Shown: positions 18,031 through 26,170, counted from the first letter of the stretch. The stretch is DNA of 49,317 nt from SVTX01 sp045542075 (GCA_045542075.1 JAZQKI010000031.1:1-49317); one strand, 5' to 3'. Notes: generated by a model from the letters alone, not told the origin. Translations and numbers: made by a program.

Positions 18031-18474
18031 TTATCTTCTGATAAGCTCCATAAGCTCGTCAAGAAAATTGTTGACGTCGGTAAACTCGCGGTAAACGGAC
18101 GCAAATCTGACGTACGCCACCTTATCCGCAGCCTTGAGCTTCTCCATGACCATCTCGCCTATCTCGGTGGTAGTGACCTCGTTCTTGAGAGAGTTCTGAA
18201 GCTCGTTCTCAACAGAATTGACTATATCCTCGGCATTTACGGGGCGCTTCTGCGTTGCCTTGAGTATTCCGCCGAGAAGCTTTGTTCTGTCAAAAAGCTC
18301 CTTCTCTCCGTTCTTTTTTATTACAATGATCTGCAAGGACTCCAACACCTCAAACGTGGTAAAACGCTTCTGGCACGCAAGACACTCTCTGCGTCGGCGT
18401 ATGCTGTTGCCTTCCTCAACGGGTCTGGAATCTATAACCTTGCTATCACCTGCTCCGCAATTCGGACATCTCAT
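18031..18474 (-). CDS. nrdR: transcriptional repressor NrdR
   Basis: A 147-residue regulator that binds NrdR boxes upstream of ribonucleotide reductase genes and senses ATP/dATP. The N-terminal zinc ribbon reads MRCPNCGAGDSKVIDSR, with the second Cys pair in RRECLACQKRFTTFE. The ATP-cone domain follows (VIKKNGEKELFDRTKLLGGI). The chosen ATG at 18474 gives the family's usual start; the frame is open further upstream but extra residues are not expected. It has its own promoter. No NrdR box pair was confirmed near it. Confidence 0.96.
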   Translation of the reverse strand: MRCPNCGAGDSKVIDSRPVEEGNSIRRRRECLACQKRFTTFEVLESLQIIVIKKNGEKELFDRTKLLGGILKATQKRPVNAEDIVNSVENELQNSLKNEVTTTEIGEMVMEKLKAADKVAYVRFASVYREFTDVNNFLDELMELIRR

Positions 18475-18512
18475 ATATATCATATTCCTTTCATTACGTG
18501 ATCCATGCAAAT

Positions 18513-18541
18513 ATTATATCATACACAAAAGACTTTGTAAA
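18513..18541 (-). promoter_or_regulatory. promoter of nrdR
   Basis: Minus strand: TTTACA (18536-18541), 17-bp spacer, TATAAT (18513-18518). It is divergent from the pyridoxal kinase promoter about 100 bp away. Confidence 0.8.
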
Positions 18542-18643
18542 GGGTTTTTTTGTATATTTTATCAACTTTGTGTTTATTTTTCCACAATATGTTTTATTTT
18601 TCGCCATAAAATCGGATTGTGGCTAAAAATTTTTTGAAAGTTA

Positions 18644-18672
18644 TTGACACGGGCACAAAAAAAGTGTAGAAT
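18644..18672 (+). promoter_or_regulatory. promoter of the pyridoxal kinase gene
   Basis: Plus strand: consensus TTGACA (18644-18649), 17-bp spacer, TAGAAT (18667-18672), about 41 bp before the ATG. Confidence 0.8.
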
Positions 18673-18712
18673 ATACTGCATAGCAAAACCCTATACGAAA
18701 GAAGGCATCATA

Positions 18713-19549
18713 ATGAAAAGAATTCTGACCGTGCAGGACATTTCCTGCATCGGAAAATGCTCGCTCACAGTCGCATTGCCCTTAATATCCGCAATGGGCG
18801 TTGAAGCGGCAATACTCCCCACCGCAGTTCTCTCAACACACACCATGTTCCGTGGATTTACGTTCTGCGATCTTACAGATGAAATAAAGCCTATAACCAA
18901 GCACTGGAAGGAACAGGGCTTCAAATTTGACGCGATAGGCACGGGATATCTTGGCTCCTTTGAGCAGATAGACAGCGTGGCTTCCATATTTGAGGATTTC
19001 GGCGACGGCGTGCTGAAGATCGTTGACCCCGTTATGGGCGACAACGGAAAGCTCTACCCCGCGTTTGATATGGACTTTGCCCACAAGATGGCAACCCTCT
19101 GCGCCAAGGCGGACATAATTATCCCAAATCTCACCGAGGCATGCTTTATGCTTGATATTCCCTACATGGAGAGCGGATATTCAAGAGAATATATTGAGGA
19201 GGTTCTGCGCAGACTCACCGCCCTCGGCTGCAAAAAAGCCGTTATAACAGGCGTTTCCTTTGACGACGCGCTGCTCGGTTGCATGGGCTACGACAGCGAG
19301 ACGGGCGAGTTCTTTGAGGATTACAATAAAAAGATCGATCAGAAATATCACGGCACGGGCGACGTATTCTCGTCCGTATTCATCGGCGGACTTATGAATA
19401 ATATGAGTATTGAGCAGAGCGCGGCTCTCGCCGCGGATTTTGTCTGTGAAAGCATTATCGCCACACAGACCGACGAGACACCCATTGATTACGGCGTGCA
19501 TTTTGAAAAGGTCATTCCGAGCCTTTGCGAGAGGTTGAAACAAATGTAA
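18713..19549 (+). CDS. pyridoxal/pyridoxamine kinase (PdxY/PdxK-like)
   Basis: A 278-residue ribokinase-fold enzyme predicted to phosphorylate B6 vitamers to the pyridoxal phosphate cofactor. It begins MKRILTVQDISCIGKCSLT with the substrate-contact Ser near residue 9. STHTMFRGF is the lid region, VDPVMGDNGKLY the phosphate/metal loop, IIPNLTEACFM the conserved helix start, and HGTGDVFSS near 220 carries the catalytic Asp of the GTGD anion hole. The frame is open upstream to 18644, but that would start inside the promoter; the ATG at 18713 follows GAAAGAAGG. It is a monocistronic unit between its own promoter and terminator. PdxY and PdxK cannot be separated by eye. Confidence 0.9.
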   Translation: MKRILTVQDISCIGKCSLTVALPLISAMGVEAAILPTAVLSTHTMFRGFTFCDLTDEIKPITKHWKEQGFKFDAIGTGYLGSFEQIDSVASIFEDFGDGVLKIVDPVMGDNGKLYPAFDMDFAHKMATLCAKADIIIPNLTEACFMLDIPYMESGYSREYIEEVLRRLTALGCKKAVITGVSFDDALLGCMGYDSETGEFFEDYNKKIDQKYHGTGDVFSSVFIGGLMNNMSIEQSAALAADFVCESIIATQTDETPIDYGVHFEKVIPSLCERLKQM

Positions 19550-19559
19550 AACAACATTT

Positions 19560-19591
19560 TACGGGCGTATCACAATCGCCCGTATTTTTTT
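19560..19591 (+). terminator. terminator of the pyridoxal kinase gene
   Basis: An 8-bp stem (TACGGGCG / CGCCCGTA) with a 9-base loop is followed by seven T, ten bases after the stop. Confidence 0.88.
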
Positions 19592-20133
19592 GCGTTAATT
19601 CTATTCGGCGGGGATAACCCACCGCCGTTTGTAATTTATAACCTATTATTTGCGGGCTGTCCGGGAGGTCAGCCCCTACGGGTAATCGTCATCTTGAGCG
19701 TAACGGCGTAGCCGTGAAGTCGAAAGATCCCCGAAATTCTGACCGCAAAAGGGCGGAGGGATGACAACGCAGGGACAGGCCTCCCGGACGGTCCGATGCA
19801 ATCGGTAATCGATTATTTACGGCGGGAGTAAACCCCCGCCCTACGAGTAATCGACTATCAATTTCGTTCACGGATGATTTATTATTATGTCGTAGGGGTC
19901 GACCTCCCGGACGGTCCGATGCAATCGGTAATCGATTATTTACGGCGGGAGTAACCCCCCGCCCTACGAGTAATCGACTATCAATTTCGTTCACGGATGA
20001 TTGATTATTCTGTCGTAGGGGTCGACCTCCCGGACGACCCGTTGTAATCGGTAATCGATTATTACGGACCGCCCGGGAGGTCGGTCCCTACGAAAAAAAA
20101 TATCAAATTTTCTTAAAAATCCTAAAAAAGCTA
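19592..20133. repeat. intergenic repeat cluster 2 with 123-bp tandem repeat
   Basis: A non-coding stretch of stacked short repeats. A unit of 123 bp starts near 19781, 19904 and 20027; each carries the hairpin-forming CCTCCCGGACGGTCCG, then AATCGGTAATCGATTATT, ACGGCGGGAGTAA and CCCCGCCCTACGAG. The third unit is cut short and ends in an inverted GGACCGCCCGGGAGGTC block. Near 19686-19735 lies another repeat-like block beginning GTCATCTTGAGCG. The 101-codon minus-strand open frame here merely translates the tandem repeat. Confidence 0.8.
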
Positions 20134-20162
20134 TTGCTTTTTTTTATTTGTTGTGATATAAT
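20134..20162 (+). promoter_or_regulatory. promoter of the tRNA-Thr transcript
   Basis: Plus strand: TTGCTT (20134-20139), 17-bp spacer, TATAAT (20157-20162). The predicted transcript would begin at or just before the tRNA-like leader. Confidence 0.7.
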
Positions 20163-20169
20163 AATTAGG

Positions 20170-20244
20170 TCGCTGGTATAGCACAGTCGTGTAGTCTTAC
20201 CACCTTCGGTGGTGTGGCACTACCTCCTTGTGCCATACAGCTCA
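20170..20244 (+). ncRNA. tRNA-mimicking hairpin leader / degenerate tRNA copy
   Basis: It begins with the same 18 bases as the tRNA-Thr 81 bp downstream (GCTGGTATAGCACAGTCG) and then diverges. The 5' segment pairs with TGTGCCATACAGC at the other end (about 12 pairs, one bulge and one mismatch). Inside, GTAGT pairs with ACTAC and ACCACC with GGTGGT around a TTC loop, giving one long rod. It has no anticodon arm matching a tRNA. It could be a decayed tRNA duplicate or a processed leader. Confidence 0.4.
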
Positions 20245-20250
20245 TTCTTC

Positions 20251-20326
20251 GCTGGTATAGCACAGTCGGTAGTGCAGCTGATTCGTAATCAGCAGGTCGT
20301 GTGTTCGAGTCACATTACCAGCTCCA
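20251..20326 (+). tRNA. tRNA-Thr (anticodon CGT)
   Basis: A full cloverleaf can be drawn. Acceptor GCTGGTA / TACCAGC; anticodon stem GCTGA / TCAGC around TTCGTAA (anticodon CGT, reading ACG); T arm GTGTG-TTCGAGT-CACAT; encoded CCA after discriminator T. It is 76 nt including CCA. A terminator starts at its last base. Confidence 0.93.
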
Positions 20327-20363
20327 AAAACAAAGAGAGGGCTAAAGCCCTCTCTTTGTTTTT
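20326..20363 (+). terminator. terminator 1 of the tRNA-Thr array
   Basis: Stem AAAAACAAAGAGAGGGC / GCCCTCTCTTTGTTTTT, directly abutting the tRNA CCA end and closing in a T run. Confidence 0.85.
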
Positions 20364-20482
20364 GCAGTTTATGACGAAGAACACCGTAAATGCGAAGCAT
20401 TTGCACGTTTGACGCTTTGATTACAAACGATATAAATTAACCCCACGCGTCAAACAATGTTCTGAGTCACTTTACCAGCTCC

Positions 20483-20520
20483 AAAAACAAACAGAGGGTT
20501 AATACCCTCTCTTTGTTTTT
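20483..20520 (+). terminator. terminator 2 of the tRNA-Thr array
   Basis: A long stem similar to terminator 1 (AGAGGGT / ACCCTCT core) with outer arms AAAAACAAA and TTTGTTTTT. It overlaps the final A of the second tRNA tail. Confidence 0.8.
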
Positions 20521-20639
20521 GGCTCTCAAATGACGAAGAACACCGTAAACGCGGAGCGTTTGCACGTTTGACGCTTTGATTACAAACGATACAAATAAAC
20601 CTCACGCGTCAAACAATGTTCTGAGTCACATTACCAGCT

Positions 20640-20684
20640 CCAAAGTAAAAGGGAGAGGCATTTAGCCTCTCCCTTTTACTTTGG
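20640..20684 (+). terminator. terminator 3 of the tRNA-Thr array
   Basis: A perfect 20-bp inverted repeat (left arm starts CCAAAGTAAAAGG, right arm ends CCTTTTACTTTGG) around ATTTA. The CCA of the third tRNA tail is part of the stem. The sequence differs from terminators 1 and 2, yet pairing is complete. It may also stop the convergent LRR gene transcript. Confidence 0.75.
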
Positions 20685-20833
20685 CTCTTATGACGAAGAA
20701 CACCGTAAATGCGAAGCATAATGCGAAGCATTTGCACGTTTGACGCTTTGATTACAAACGATACAAATTAACCCCACGCGTCAAACAATGTTCTGAGTCA
20801 CATTACCTCTCCTCTTTACTTTGGATATTATTT

Positions 20834-22333
20834 TCAACCGAGACAAACAATTTCAGCCGAGGAAATGGCAATATTTTTCTCGTATATTTTCACATAGATA
20901 AACTGATTCTTCGTGCCCTCATAGTATACGGTGCACAAAGAATCGCAATACTCAAATGCGCCGTAGTCTATAATTTTCAAGCTATCGGGAAGAGTAATTT
21001 CGGTTAAACTATCGCACGAAAAGAATGCCCTCTCCTTGATAGATTCCACGCCGTCCGGTACGGTAAAGCTGGTCAGATTATCGCAGTTGGCAAAAATCAA
21101 GTCTGGCAAAACCTTTATTCCTCTAGGAAGAGTGACTCTCTCAAGCTTTTGGCAGTCATTAAACAGAGAGTTTTCAAGCGTTGAAACACCGTCGGGAATG
21201 GTTATCTCGGTTACACCGATAAGTCCCTCAAATGCCCCGAAACCGATCTCAACAATGCTATCGGGCAGGTTAAGGTCCGTGATACGTGTACAATACGCAA
21301 AAGCCTCGCTACCGATTTTGGTAATACCATCGTGAAGCTTTATCTCGGTAAGGGAACGACAGCCCGAAAGAAATCTCGAAGGCACCTCGATCATATCACT
21401 TGGAATTTTAATATCACAGAGCGACTCGCATCTACTGAATACACCTTTTCCTATTTCACCGATACCCTGCGGCAAGGATACACTTTTCAATGCCCTGCAC
21501 CCAGAGAACGCATACTCTCCAATAGTTTCAAGTCCATCAGGAAAATTAATAGATTCAAGCTTATTGCATGACGTGAAGGCTCCCGGACCAATATCTTTTA
21601 TTCGGTTCGGCAATATAACATTAGTTATTCCATCACACCCATAAAAAACACCGTAATCTAACGTAAGAGGAGCATCACCGTCTTCAAAAAACAGCTCCGT
21701 AAGATTATGGCAACCTTCAAATGCGCTCTTATCTATTTTGCTTACACTGGCAGGTACGGTCAAGCTCTTTATTTTGGTCCTGCTAAACGCCCCCTCGCCT
21801 ATAGAAATTGTGTTTGGGGAAAGAATAATTTCCTCCAAGCACGTTAAATCGTAGAATGCACGATACCCTATCTCCATGGGGCCTTCACCAAAATCAATGC
21901 TCTTTAAGTTTGTGCCTATAAAGGCAAACATACCTATCTTCTCCACCGTATCGGGTAAAAAAATGTATTCAAGCTTTCGACTGTAATTAAACGCATTGGA
22001 TTCAATGTACTTTAAGCCTTCAGGAAGAACAATGCTCTTTACAGTCGAATTGTTCTCGAAAGCCCAACCTTTCACACCGATCACCACGTCACCGTTTGGG
22101 GCAGTAGGAGGGACAACAACATCACTGATATCCTTAGCACTGCCGACAGAACTCAGATAGCAAGTTCCATCACCTTTGGATGTAAACTCCAGGCCGGTGG
22201 TATATTCCACCTTGTCATTTTTACTACCGTCGTCAGAGTCGGTATTATCGTTTGATCTGTCACAAGCTGCAAGACAGAATAAAAGACTCAGTATCAAAAC
22301 AAGAAATAATGCTTTTTTCATAATTGATTTCAT
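20834..22333 (-). CDS. BspA-type leucine-rich-repeat lipoprotein
   Basis: A 499-residue predicted surface lipoprotein. The signal peptide MKKALFLVLILSLLFCLAAC ends in a lipobox (LAAC, lipidated Cys24), followed by an acidic Ser/Asn/Asp linker. From about residue 75 to the end there are roughly 16-18 repeats of about 23 residues of the LRR_5 (BspA) type, with recurring I-x-x-x-A-F-x-x-C and L-x-x-I-x-L-P motifs. Such proteins bind host or microbial surfaces in gut bacteria; no specific ligand can be inferred. It is monocistronic and faces the tRNA-Thr array. GGAGGAG lies just before the first ATG. Confidence 0.9.
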   Translation of the reverse strand: MKSIMKKALFLVLILSLLFCLAACDRSNDNTDSDDGSKNDKVEYTTGLEFTSKGDGTCYLSSVGSAKDISDVVVPPTAPNGDVVIGVKGWAFENNSTVKSIVLPEGLKYIESNAFNYSRKLEYIFLPDTVEKIGMFAFIGTNLKSIDFGEGPMEIGYRAFYDLTCLEEIILSPNTISIGEGAFSRTKIKSLTVPASVSKIDKSAFEGCHNLTELFFEDGDAPLTLDYGVFYGCDGITNVILPNRIKDIGPGAFTSCNKLESINFPDGLETIGEYAFSGCRALKSVSLPQGIGEIGKGVFSRCESLCDIKIPSDMIEVPSRFLSGCRSLTEIKLHDGITKIGSEAFAYCTRITDLNLPDSIVEIGFGAFEGLIGVTEITIPDGVSTLENSLFNDCQKLERVTLPRGIKVLPDLIFANCDNLTSFTVPDGVESIKERAFFSCDSLTEITLPDSLKIIDYGAFEYCDSLCTVYYEGTKNQFIYVKIYEKNIAISSAEIVCLG

Positions 22334-22384
22334 AACTCCTCCGATCTATAACATAGCAAATATATTTTTTGATTGCAGCAACAA

Positions 22385-23665
22385 TCAAATATTATCCATC
22401 TTCACCAGCTCGTCGGGGTATCTGATATCCACAAACTTGGTATATCCGTCTGCCTCGAGCTTCTGCTTCTGGAAGCCGACGTTCTTGTTCATCTTCTGCA
22501 CAAGCACGGTCTTGCCGTCATTTCTGTACTGCATAGCCTTTTTCTGCATGATCGCAAGCTCGGATGCGCCAAGACGCTTATCGTAAAGCACGGCGGTCTT
22601 CTCTGCTCTGTCAGAAGGCTTAAATCCCTTTTCAAGCAACGCGCCGACGATTCGCTCAAAGCCTATGGAGAAGCCGCAGGCGCAGGTCTTCTGACCCGTG
22701 AAATTGCCTATCATATTGTCGTATCTGCCGCCGCCCGCGATGCTTGAGCCCTTGAAGTCCTCGGACTTTATCTCAAAGATAGTGCCCGTGTAATAACCCA
22801 TTCCGCGAACAAGCGTCACGTCAAAATCAAGGTTGAATCTGCCGTCGGAAATTACCGCAACCGCCTCGCAGATCTCCTTTACGTTTGCAATAACACCGTC
22901 CTCAATAGAGTCACCGAGAACAGACTCAAGATACGCAAATCTGTCAGCTGCCGTAAGCGATCCGCGGAAGATCTCCATATATTTTGCAACGCAAGCAGGA
23001 TCGTATCCTGCCTCAAGAAGCTCCTTCTCGATTCCCGCCTCGCCTATCTTGTCATACTTGTCAAGAATAATGAACACCAGCCCGAACTGCTCCTCCGAGA
23101 ATCCGCTCGCTCTCGCCATAGCCGCGAGAATACGGCGGTCATTTATCATAACGGTGCAGCCGCCTACTCCAACGCTCTCAAGGAACGTCGACGTTGCCGT
23201 GATAAGCTCTATCTCAGCCGCGTTTGACGCATCGCCGAGAATGTCGATATCACACTGCGTAAACTGGCGGAAGCGTCCCTTCTGGGGACGGTCAGCGCGC
23301 CACACGGGGCCTATCTGCATAGCCTTGAAGGGCAAGGACAGATTTGCCGCGTTATTTGAATAATAACGGGAAAGCGGCACGGTGAGGTCATAGCGAAGTC
23401 CCGAATCCACGAGCGCGTCAATGTCAGCGCCCCCTGCGGACTCACTCAGCTTCTCTCCTCTTTTAAGTATCTTGAATATGAGCTTTTCATTCTCGCCGCC
23501 CTGCTTTGAGGTGAGGTTTTCAATGTGCTCGACAGCGGGTGTTTCTATCTGCGAGAATCCAAAGGACGCATAAGTCCTTTTGAGCTTATTCAGAAGATAC
23601 TCTCTTATTTCACTTTCTGCGGGAAGAATGTCTCTCATTCCCTTTGTTGTTTCTTTAATAAACAT
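22385..23665 (-). CDS. hisS: histidyl-tRNA synthetase
   Basis: A 426-residue class II synthetase that charges tRNA-His. It begins FIKETTKGMRDILP. Class II motif 2 is GPVWRADRPQKGRFRQFTQ; the histidine-binding motif 1 is LVRGMGYYTGTIFE; motif 3 is ACGFSIGFERIVG. The C-terminal anticodon-binding domain is near AVLYDKRLGASELA. A frame-compatible TTG lies 6 bp upstream, but the ATG at 23665 is better spaced from GAGG. It is last in the yqeG operon. No T-box was seen upstream; control is presumably through the operon. Confidence 0.95.
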   Translation of the reverse strand: MFIKETTKGMRDILPAESEIREYLLNKLKRTYASFGFSQIETPAVEHIENLTSKQGGENEKLIFKILKRGEKLSESAGGADIDALVDSGLRYDLTVPLSRYYSNNAANLSLPFKAMQIGPVWRADRPQKGRFRQFTQCDIDILGDASNAAEIELITATSTFLESVGVGGCTVMINDRRILAAMARASGFSEEQFGLVFIILDKYDKIGEAGIEKELLEAGYDPACVAKYMEIFRGSLTAADRFAYLESVLGDSIEDGVIANVKEICEAVAVISDGRFNLDFDVTLVRGMGYYTGTIFEIKSEDFKGSSIAGGGRYDNMIGNFTGQKTCACGFSIGFERIVGALLEKGFKPSDRAEKTAVLYDKRLGASELAIMQKKAMQYRNDGKTVLVQKMNKNVGFQKQKLEADGYTKFVDIRYPDELVKMDNI

Positions 23666-23679
23666 TTTCAAGTCCTCTT

Positions 23680-24024
23680 TTATCTGTAATATACATAGTA
23701 AACAATAATAGTTCTTTCAACGCCGCCATGCTCAAGGTCGGGTGCGGTTATGACCACGCCGTCCTTTGAGAGCAGCTCCCACGCCTGCATTTCTTCAATT
23801 TTGCAGCGCATAAGCACGTCTGCCGAGGCAAACACGAGCAGCTCGTCGTCGCGGATATTAAGCCCTCCGCTGCGTCCGATCACCTCGTCAACGCCGTCTC
23901 TCTTTTCCGTGACGTACCTTATATGATGACCGCACATCTGCCTTGCCATATCCCATTTATATCTTTTGCTGTCGGGATTTTTGGATTTGGTAGCGCGCTC
24001 CATTATTTTCTTTATAAGTCCCAT
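23680..24024 (-). CDS. conserved hypothetical protein, 114 residues
   Basis: Not recognised. It is soluble, with a basic N-terminal helix (MGLIKKIMERATKSKN), a KWDMARQMCGHHIRYVTE segment with a CxHH-like cluster, and a C-terminal half rich in strands (ELLVFASADVLMRCKIEEM; TIIVYYVYYR). A GAGGTGAG site precedes the ATG. It sits between the methyltransferase gene and hisS, 8 bp from the former, so it is certainly part of the operon. The gene is real by codon pattern and packing; a link to translation is only a guess. Confidence 0.75.
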   Translation of the reverse strand: MGLIKKIMERATKSKNPDSKRYKWDMARQMCGHHIRYVTEKRDGVDEVIGRSGGLNIRDDELLVFASADVLMRCKIEEMQAWELLSKDGVVITAPDLEHGGVERTIIVYYVYYR

Positions 24025-24032
24025 ATCTCACC

Positions 24033-25223
24033 TCACACAAACTCGGGTGATTTGCCGCCCGTCAGGAATCTGTACGCGGAAATATACTCGTCCATCGCCC
24101 TTGCCGCCGCAGCGCCGTGAATATCAAAATTTCTTTTGCGTATGCCGCGAAGGAGTATGTTTTTGGGCGTTTCCTCGGGGTCTATAAGCTCAAGCGCCGA
24201 AACCTCATAGCCCTTTGCCTCCAAGAGCTTTAGGCGAAGCGCGTCGGTCGCCGCGTCACAGAGCTTCTGACGGAGCATGGAGTGGCTGCCTATAAAGTCA
24301 AGCGCGTCGCAATCAAGCTTTTTATTGAGGTCATGGTGACAGCAGGGCGTTGACAGTATCACGTCCGCCTGCACGTCCGTTGCCTTCTCAAGCACAATGT
24401 CCGTCGCTATGTCACACGCGTGGAGGGATATAACGAGATTGACGTGGCTCTCCGCCTCATACGCGCGAATGTCGCCGCATATAAATTCAAGCCCGTCAAA
24501 CCCGACCGCTTCCGCCACGCCCGAGCAATACTCTATAACGTCGGGCTTGAGGTCAACACCCGTCATTTTTACTTTTCTGCCCTGTATCACAGAAAAATAG
24601 TGATACACCGCAAAGGAAAGATAGCTTTTTCCGCAACACAGGTCGCAGATGCGAAGCTCTCCCTGCGGCAGATGCTTTTCTATATCGCGTATAAGCTCCA
24701 AAAATCTGTTTATCTGACGGAATTTCGCCTGCTTTTTGTCGTAAACTCTGCCGTTTTTGTCACTGACTCCGAGATATTTGAGAAACTCCTCGTCACCCGA
24801 CAGAATGTATTTTTTGCTCTTGTTGTTTGAGCCTATCTGCACTCTCGCAAAGGTCTTGTCAGCAAAAAGCTGACTCTCAAGCTTAGGTCCTCCGATAACA
24901 ACACTCTTGCCCGACTGCGACAGCTTGTATTCGCAATCCCCCGCGGTCGTCATCAGATTTATCTGGGAATATCCGTGAATATACTCCGCTATTCTTGACG
25001 CATTGTCAAGCCTTATGTTTTCGTGTGTTGCCTTGTTGTCCGTATGGAATATCTCCGCCTGAAGCATAACCTCTCCCGAGATGCTTTTCGGAGAGATGAC
25101 AGTCTTTTTTATGCTCTTGTCGGCAGGCTTTGAAAAGACTGCCTTCTTCAGCGTCTCGGTCTGCGCGGACTTGAGTATAAGTCTGCACAAAAGCTCTTTA
25201 TTTTCAAGTAAAATATCACTCAT
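24033..25223 (-). CDS. SAM-dependent methyltransferase (Methyltransf_32-like)
   Basis: A 396-residue protein. An N-terminal region of about 170 residues (IHGYSQINLMTTAGDCEYK) precedes a Rossmann SAM-binding domain whose loop reads ICDLCCGKSYLSFAVYHYF, then GVDLKPDVIEYC, FICGDIRAYE and LVISLHACDIATD. CCHHDLN follows, as in the METTL25-like group. The target is unknown; proteins of this fold act on RNA or protein. The frame is open to 25307, but the start is probably the ATG at 25223, which overlaps the plsY stop by 8 bp (ATGAGTGA), indicating coupling. Confidence 0.82.
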   Translation of the reverse strand: MSDILLENKELLCRLILKSAQTETLKKAVFSKPADKSIKKTVISPKSISGEVMLQAEIFHTDNKATHENIRLDNASRIAEYIHGYSQINLMTTAGDCEYKLSQSGKSVVIGGPKLESQLFADKTFARVQIGSNNKSKKYILSGDEEFLKYLGVSDKNGRVYDKKQAKFRQINRFLELIRDIEKHLPQGELRICDLCCGKSYLSFAVYHYFSVIQGRKVKMTGVDLKPDVIEYCSGVAEAVGFDGLEFICGDIRAYEAESHVNLVISLHACDIATDIVLEKATDVQADVILSTPCCHHDLNKKLDCDALDFIGSHSMLRQKLCDAATDALRLKLLEAKGYEVSALELIDPEETPKNILLRGIRKRNFDIHGAAAARAMDEYISAYRFLTGGKSPEFV

Positions 25224-26145
25224 TTTTTCTTTCTCTTTTTGGAGTTTTGTTCTCCTCCCGAGGCACGTACGCGGGATTTTTCTCGCCGCAATATACGCAG
25301 ACCTCACGAGTTATGGGTATTGTATGTCCGCAGCCCTCGCATTTTACAAAATCCGAATCCTTATAAATTTTATCGGGCTTGGCTTTCTTGCCCTTGGGAG
25401 AATCATCATCGGCATTTTTCTTTTTGCCGAGGGATATCTTGGATTCCTCGCCGTTGAACAGACGCTTTATATTCGCCCTGTGCATAAAAATGACAAATAC
25501 CGCTATAAGCACCGCGAAAAGTCCTATTGCGCCCTGTCTCTTTGCGGGAATAAACGCTCTGGTAAACAAGGGATAAAGTCCAATGCCTATGATGGACGCC
25601 AGGGACACGTACTTGGTTCCCACAACGATTATCACAAACACCAAAAGGCAGAACAAAAATGACAGCGGGCTCATCATAAGCACGACAGCAGCCGCGCAGG
25701 CAACGCCCTTGCCTCCCTTGAATTTGTAATAAATCGGGAACATATGTCCGAGTATTACGAAAAATCCCGCAATCGCGCCTCCTATGGAGTGTCCCATCAT
25801 AAGCCAGCCAAAGCCAACGCTTATGAGAGCCTTAAGTATATCGCAGCTAAGTACCAATACGGACATCTTCTTTCCGTACGTGCGGAGCGTGTTTGTCGCG
25901 CCCGCGTTTCCGCTTCCGTGACTGCGGATGTCGTCGTGGAAGAATACCCTTGAGAAGATTATTGCGGGGTTGATGCTGCCGATAAAATACGGCACTATCG
26001 CGCAAAGCACAGCAAAGACTACAGTAAGAAATATATAATTCCAGCCCGTCCTCTGACAGACCCAAGCCCACACGCTCCATTCAATAGTGGGAGCAGCTTG
26101 CTCTGCCGATTGCCCGACCGCCGCGCTCAAAAATTCAATATTCAT
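25216..26145 (-). CDS. plsY: glycerol-3-phosphate acyltransferase PlsY with C-terminal zinc ribbon
   Basis: A 309-residue membrane enzyme, well above the usual 190-220. It moves an acyl group from acyl-phosphate to glycerol 3-phosphate, the first step of phospholipid synthesis. The three PlsY motifs are visible: GSINPA (56-61) with SHGSGNAGATN (75-85), GHMFPIYYKFKGGKGVA, and HRANIKRLFNGEE. A 40-residue N-terminal extension precedes the first span. After the catalytic part comes a Lys/Asp-rich linker and a zinc ribbon, CEGC (269-272) and CVYC (283-286), then a basic tail. That tail is probably cytosolic and is not part of known PlsY enzymes; its job is unknown. Confidence 0.92.
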   Translation of the reverse strand: MNIEFLSAAVGQSAEQAAPTIEWSVWAWVCQRTGWNYIFLTVVFAVLCAIVPYFIGSINPAIIFSRVFFHDDIRSHGSGNAGATNTLRTYGKKMSVLVLSCDILKALISVGFGWLMMGHSIGGAIAGFFVILGHMFPIYYKFKGGKGVACAAAVVLMMSPLSFLFCLLVFVIIVVGTKYVSLASIIGIGLYPLFTRAFIPAKRQGAIGLFAVLIAVFVIFMHRANIKRLFNGEESKISLGKKKNADDDSPKGKKAKPDKIYKDSDFVKCEGCGHTIPITREVCVYCGEKNPAYVPREENKTPKRERKNE

Positions 26146-26170
26146 ATTATTTTTCCTTTAAGTCGATTTA

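Larger units (their letters stand above)
20364..20820 (+). repeat. tandem array of tRNA-Thr 3' ends with terminators
   Basis: After the real tRNA, three further partial tRNA tails follow at spacings of 157, 159 and about 175 bp. Tails at 20464-20483 and 20623-20642 read GAGTCAC(T/A)TTACCAGCTCCA; the fourth (about 20804-20816) breaks off after ATTACC. Tails 2 and 3 are joined to a terminator. The spacers share GACGAAGAACACCGTAAA and a 9-bp inverted repeat GTTTGACGC / GCGTCAAAC. The last spacer has an extra 14-bp duplication of ATGCGAAGCAT. No open reading frame is conserved. Confidence 0.85.

Noticed and set aside
19689..19994. 101-codon minus-strand frame with internal repeats
   Set aside because: It is the translation of the 123-bp tandem DNA repeat, with no ribosome site or recognisable fold.
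20209..20412. 67-codon plus-strand frame over the tRNA-Thr
   Set aside because: It overlaps the tRNA and its terminator and matches no protein pattern; it is a tRNA read-through frame.
22334..22384. Terminator after hisS or promoter of the LRR gene
   Set aside because: There is an 8-bp stem TTTGATTG / CAATCAAA but no T run, and no -35/-10 pair with good spacing; not firm enough to list.
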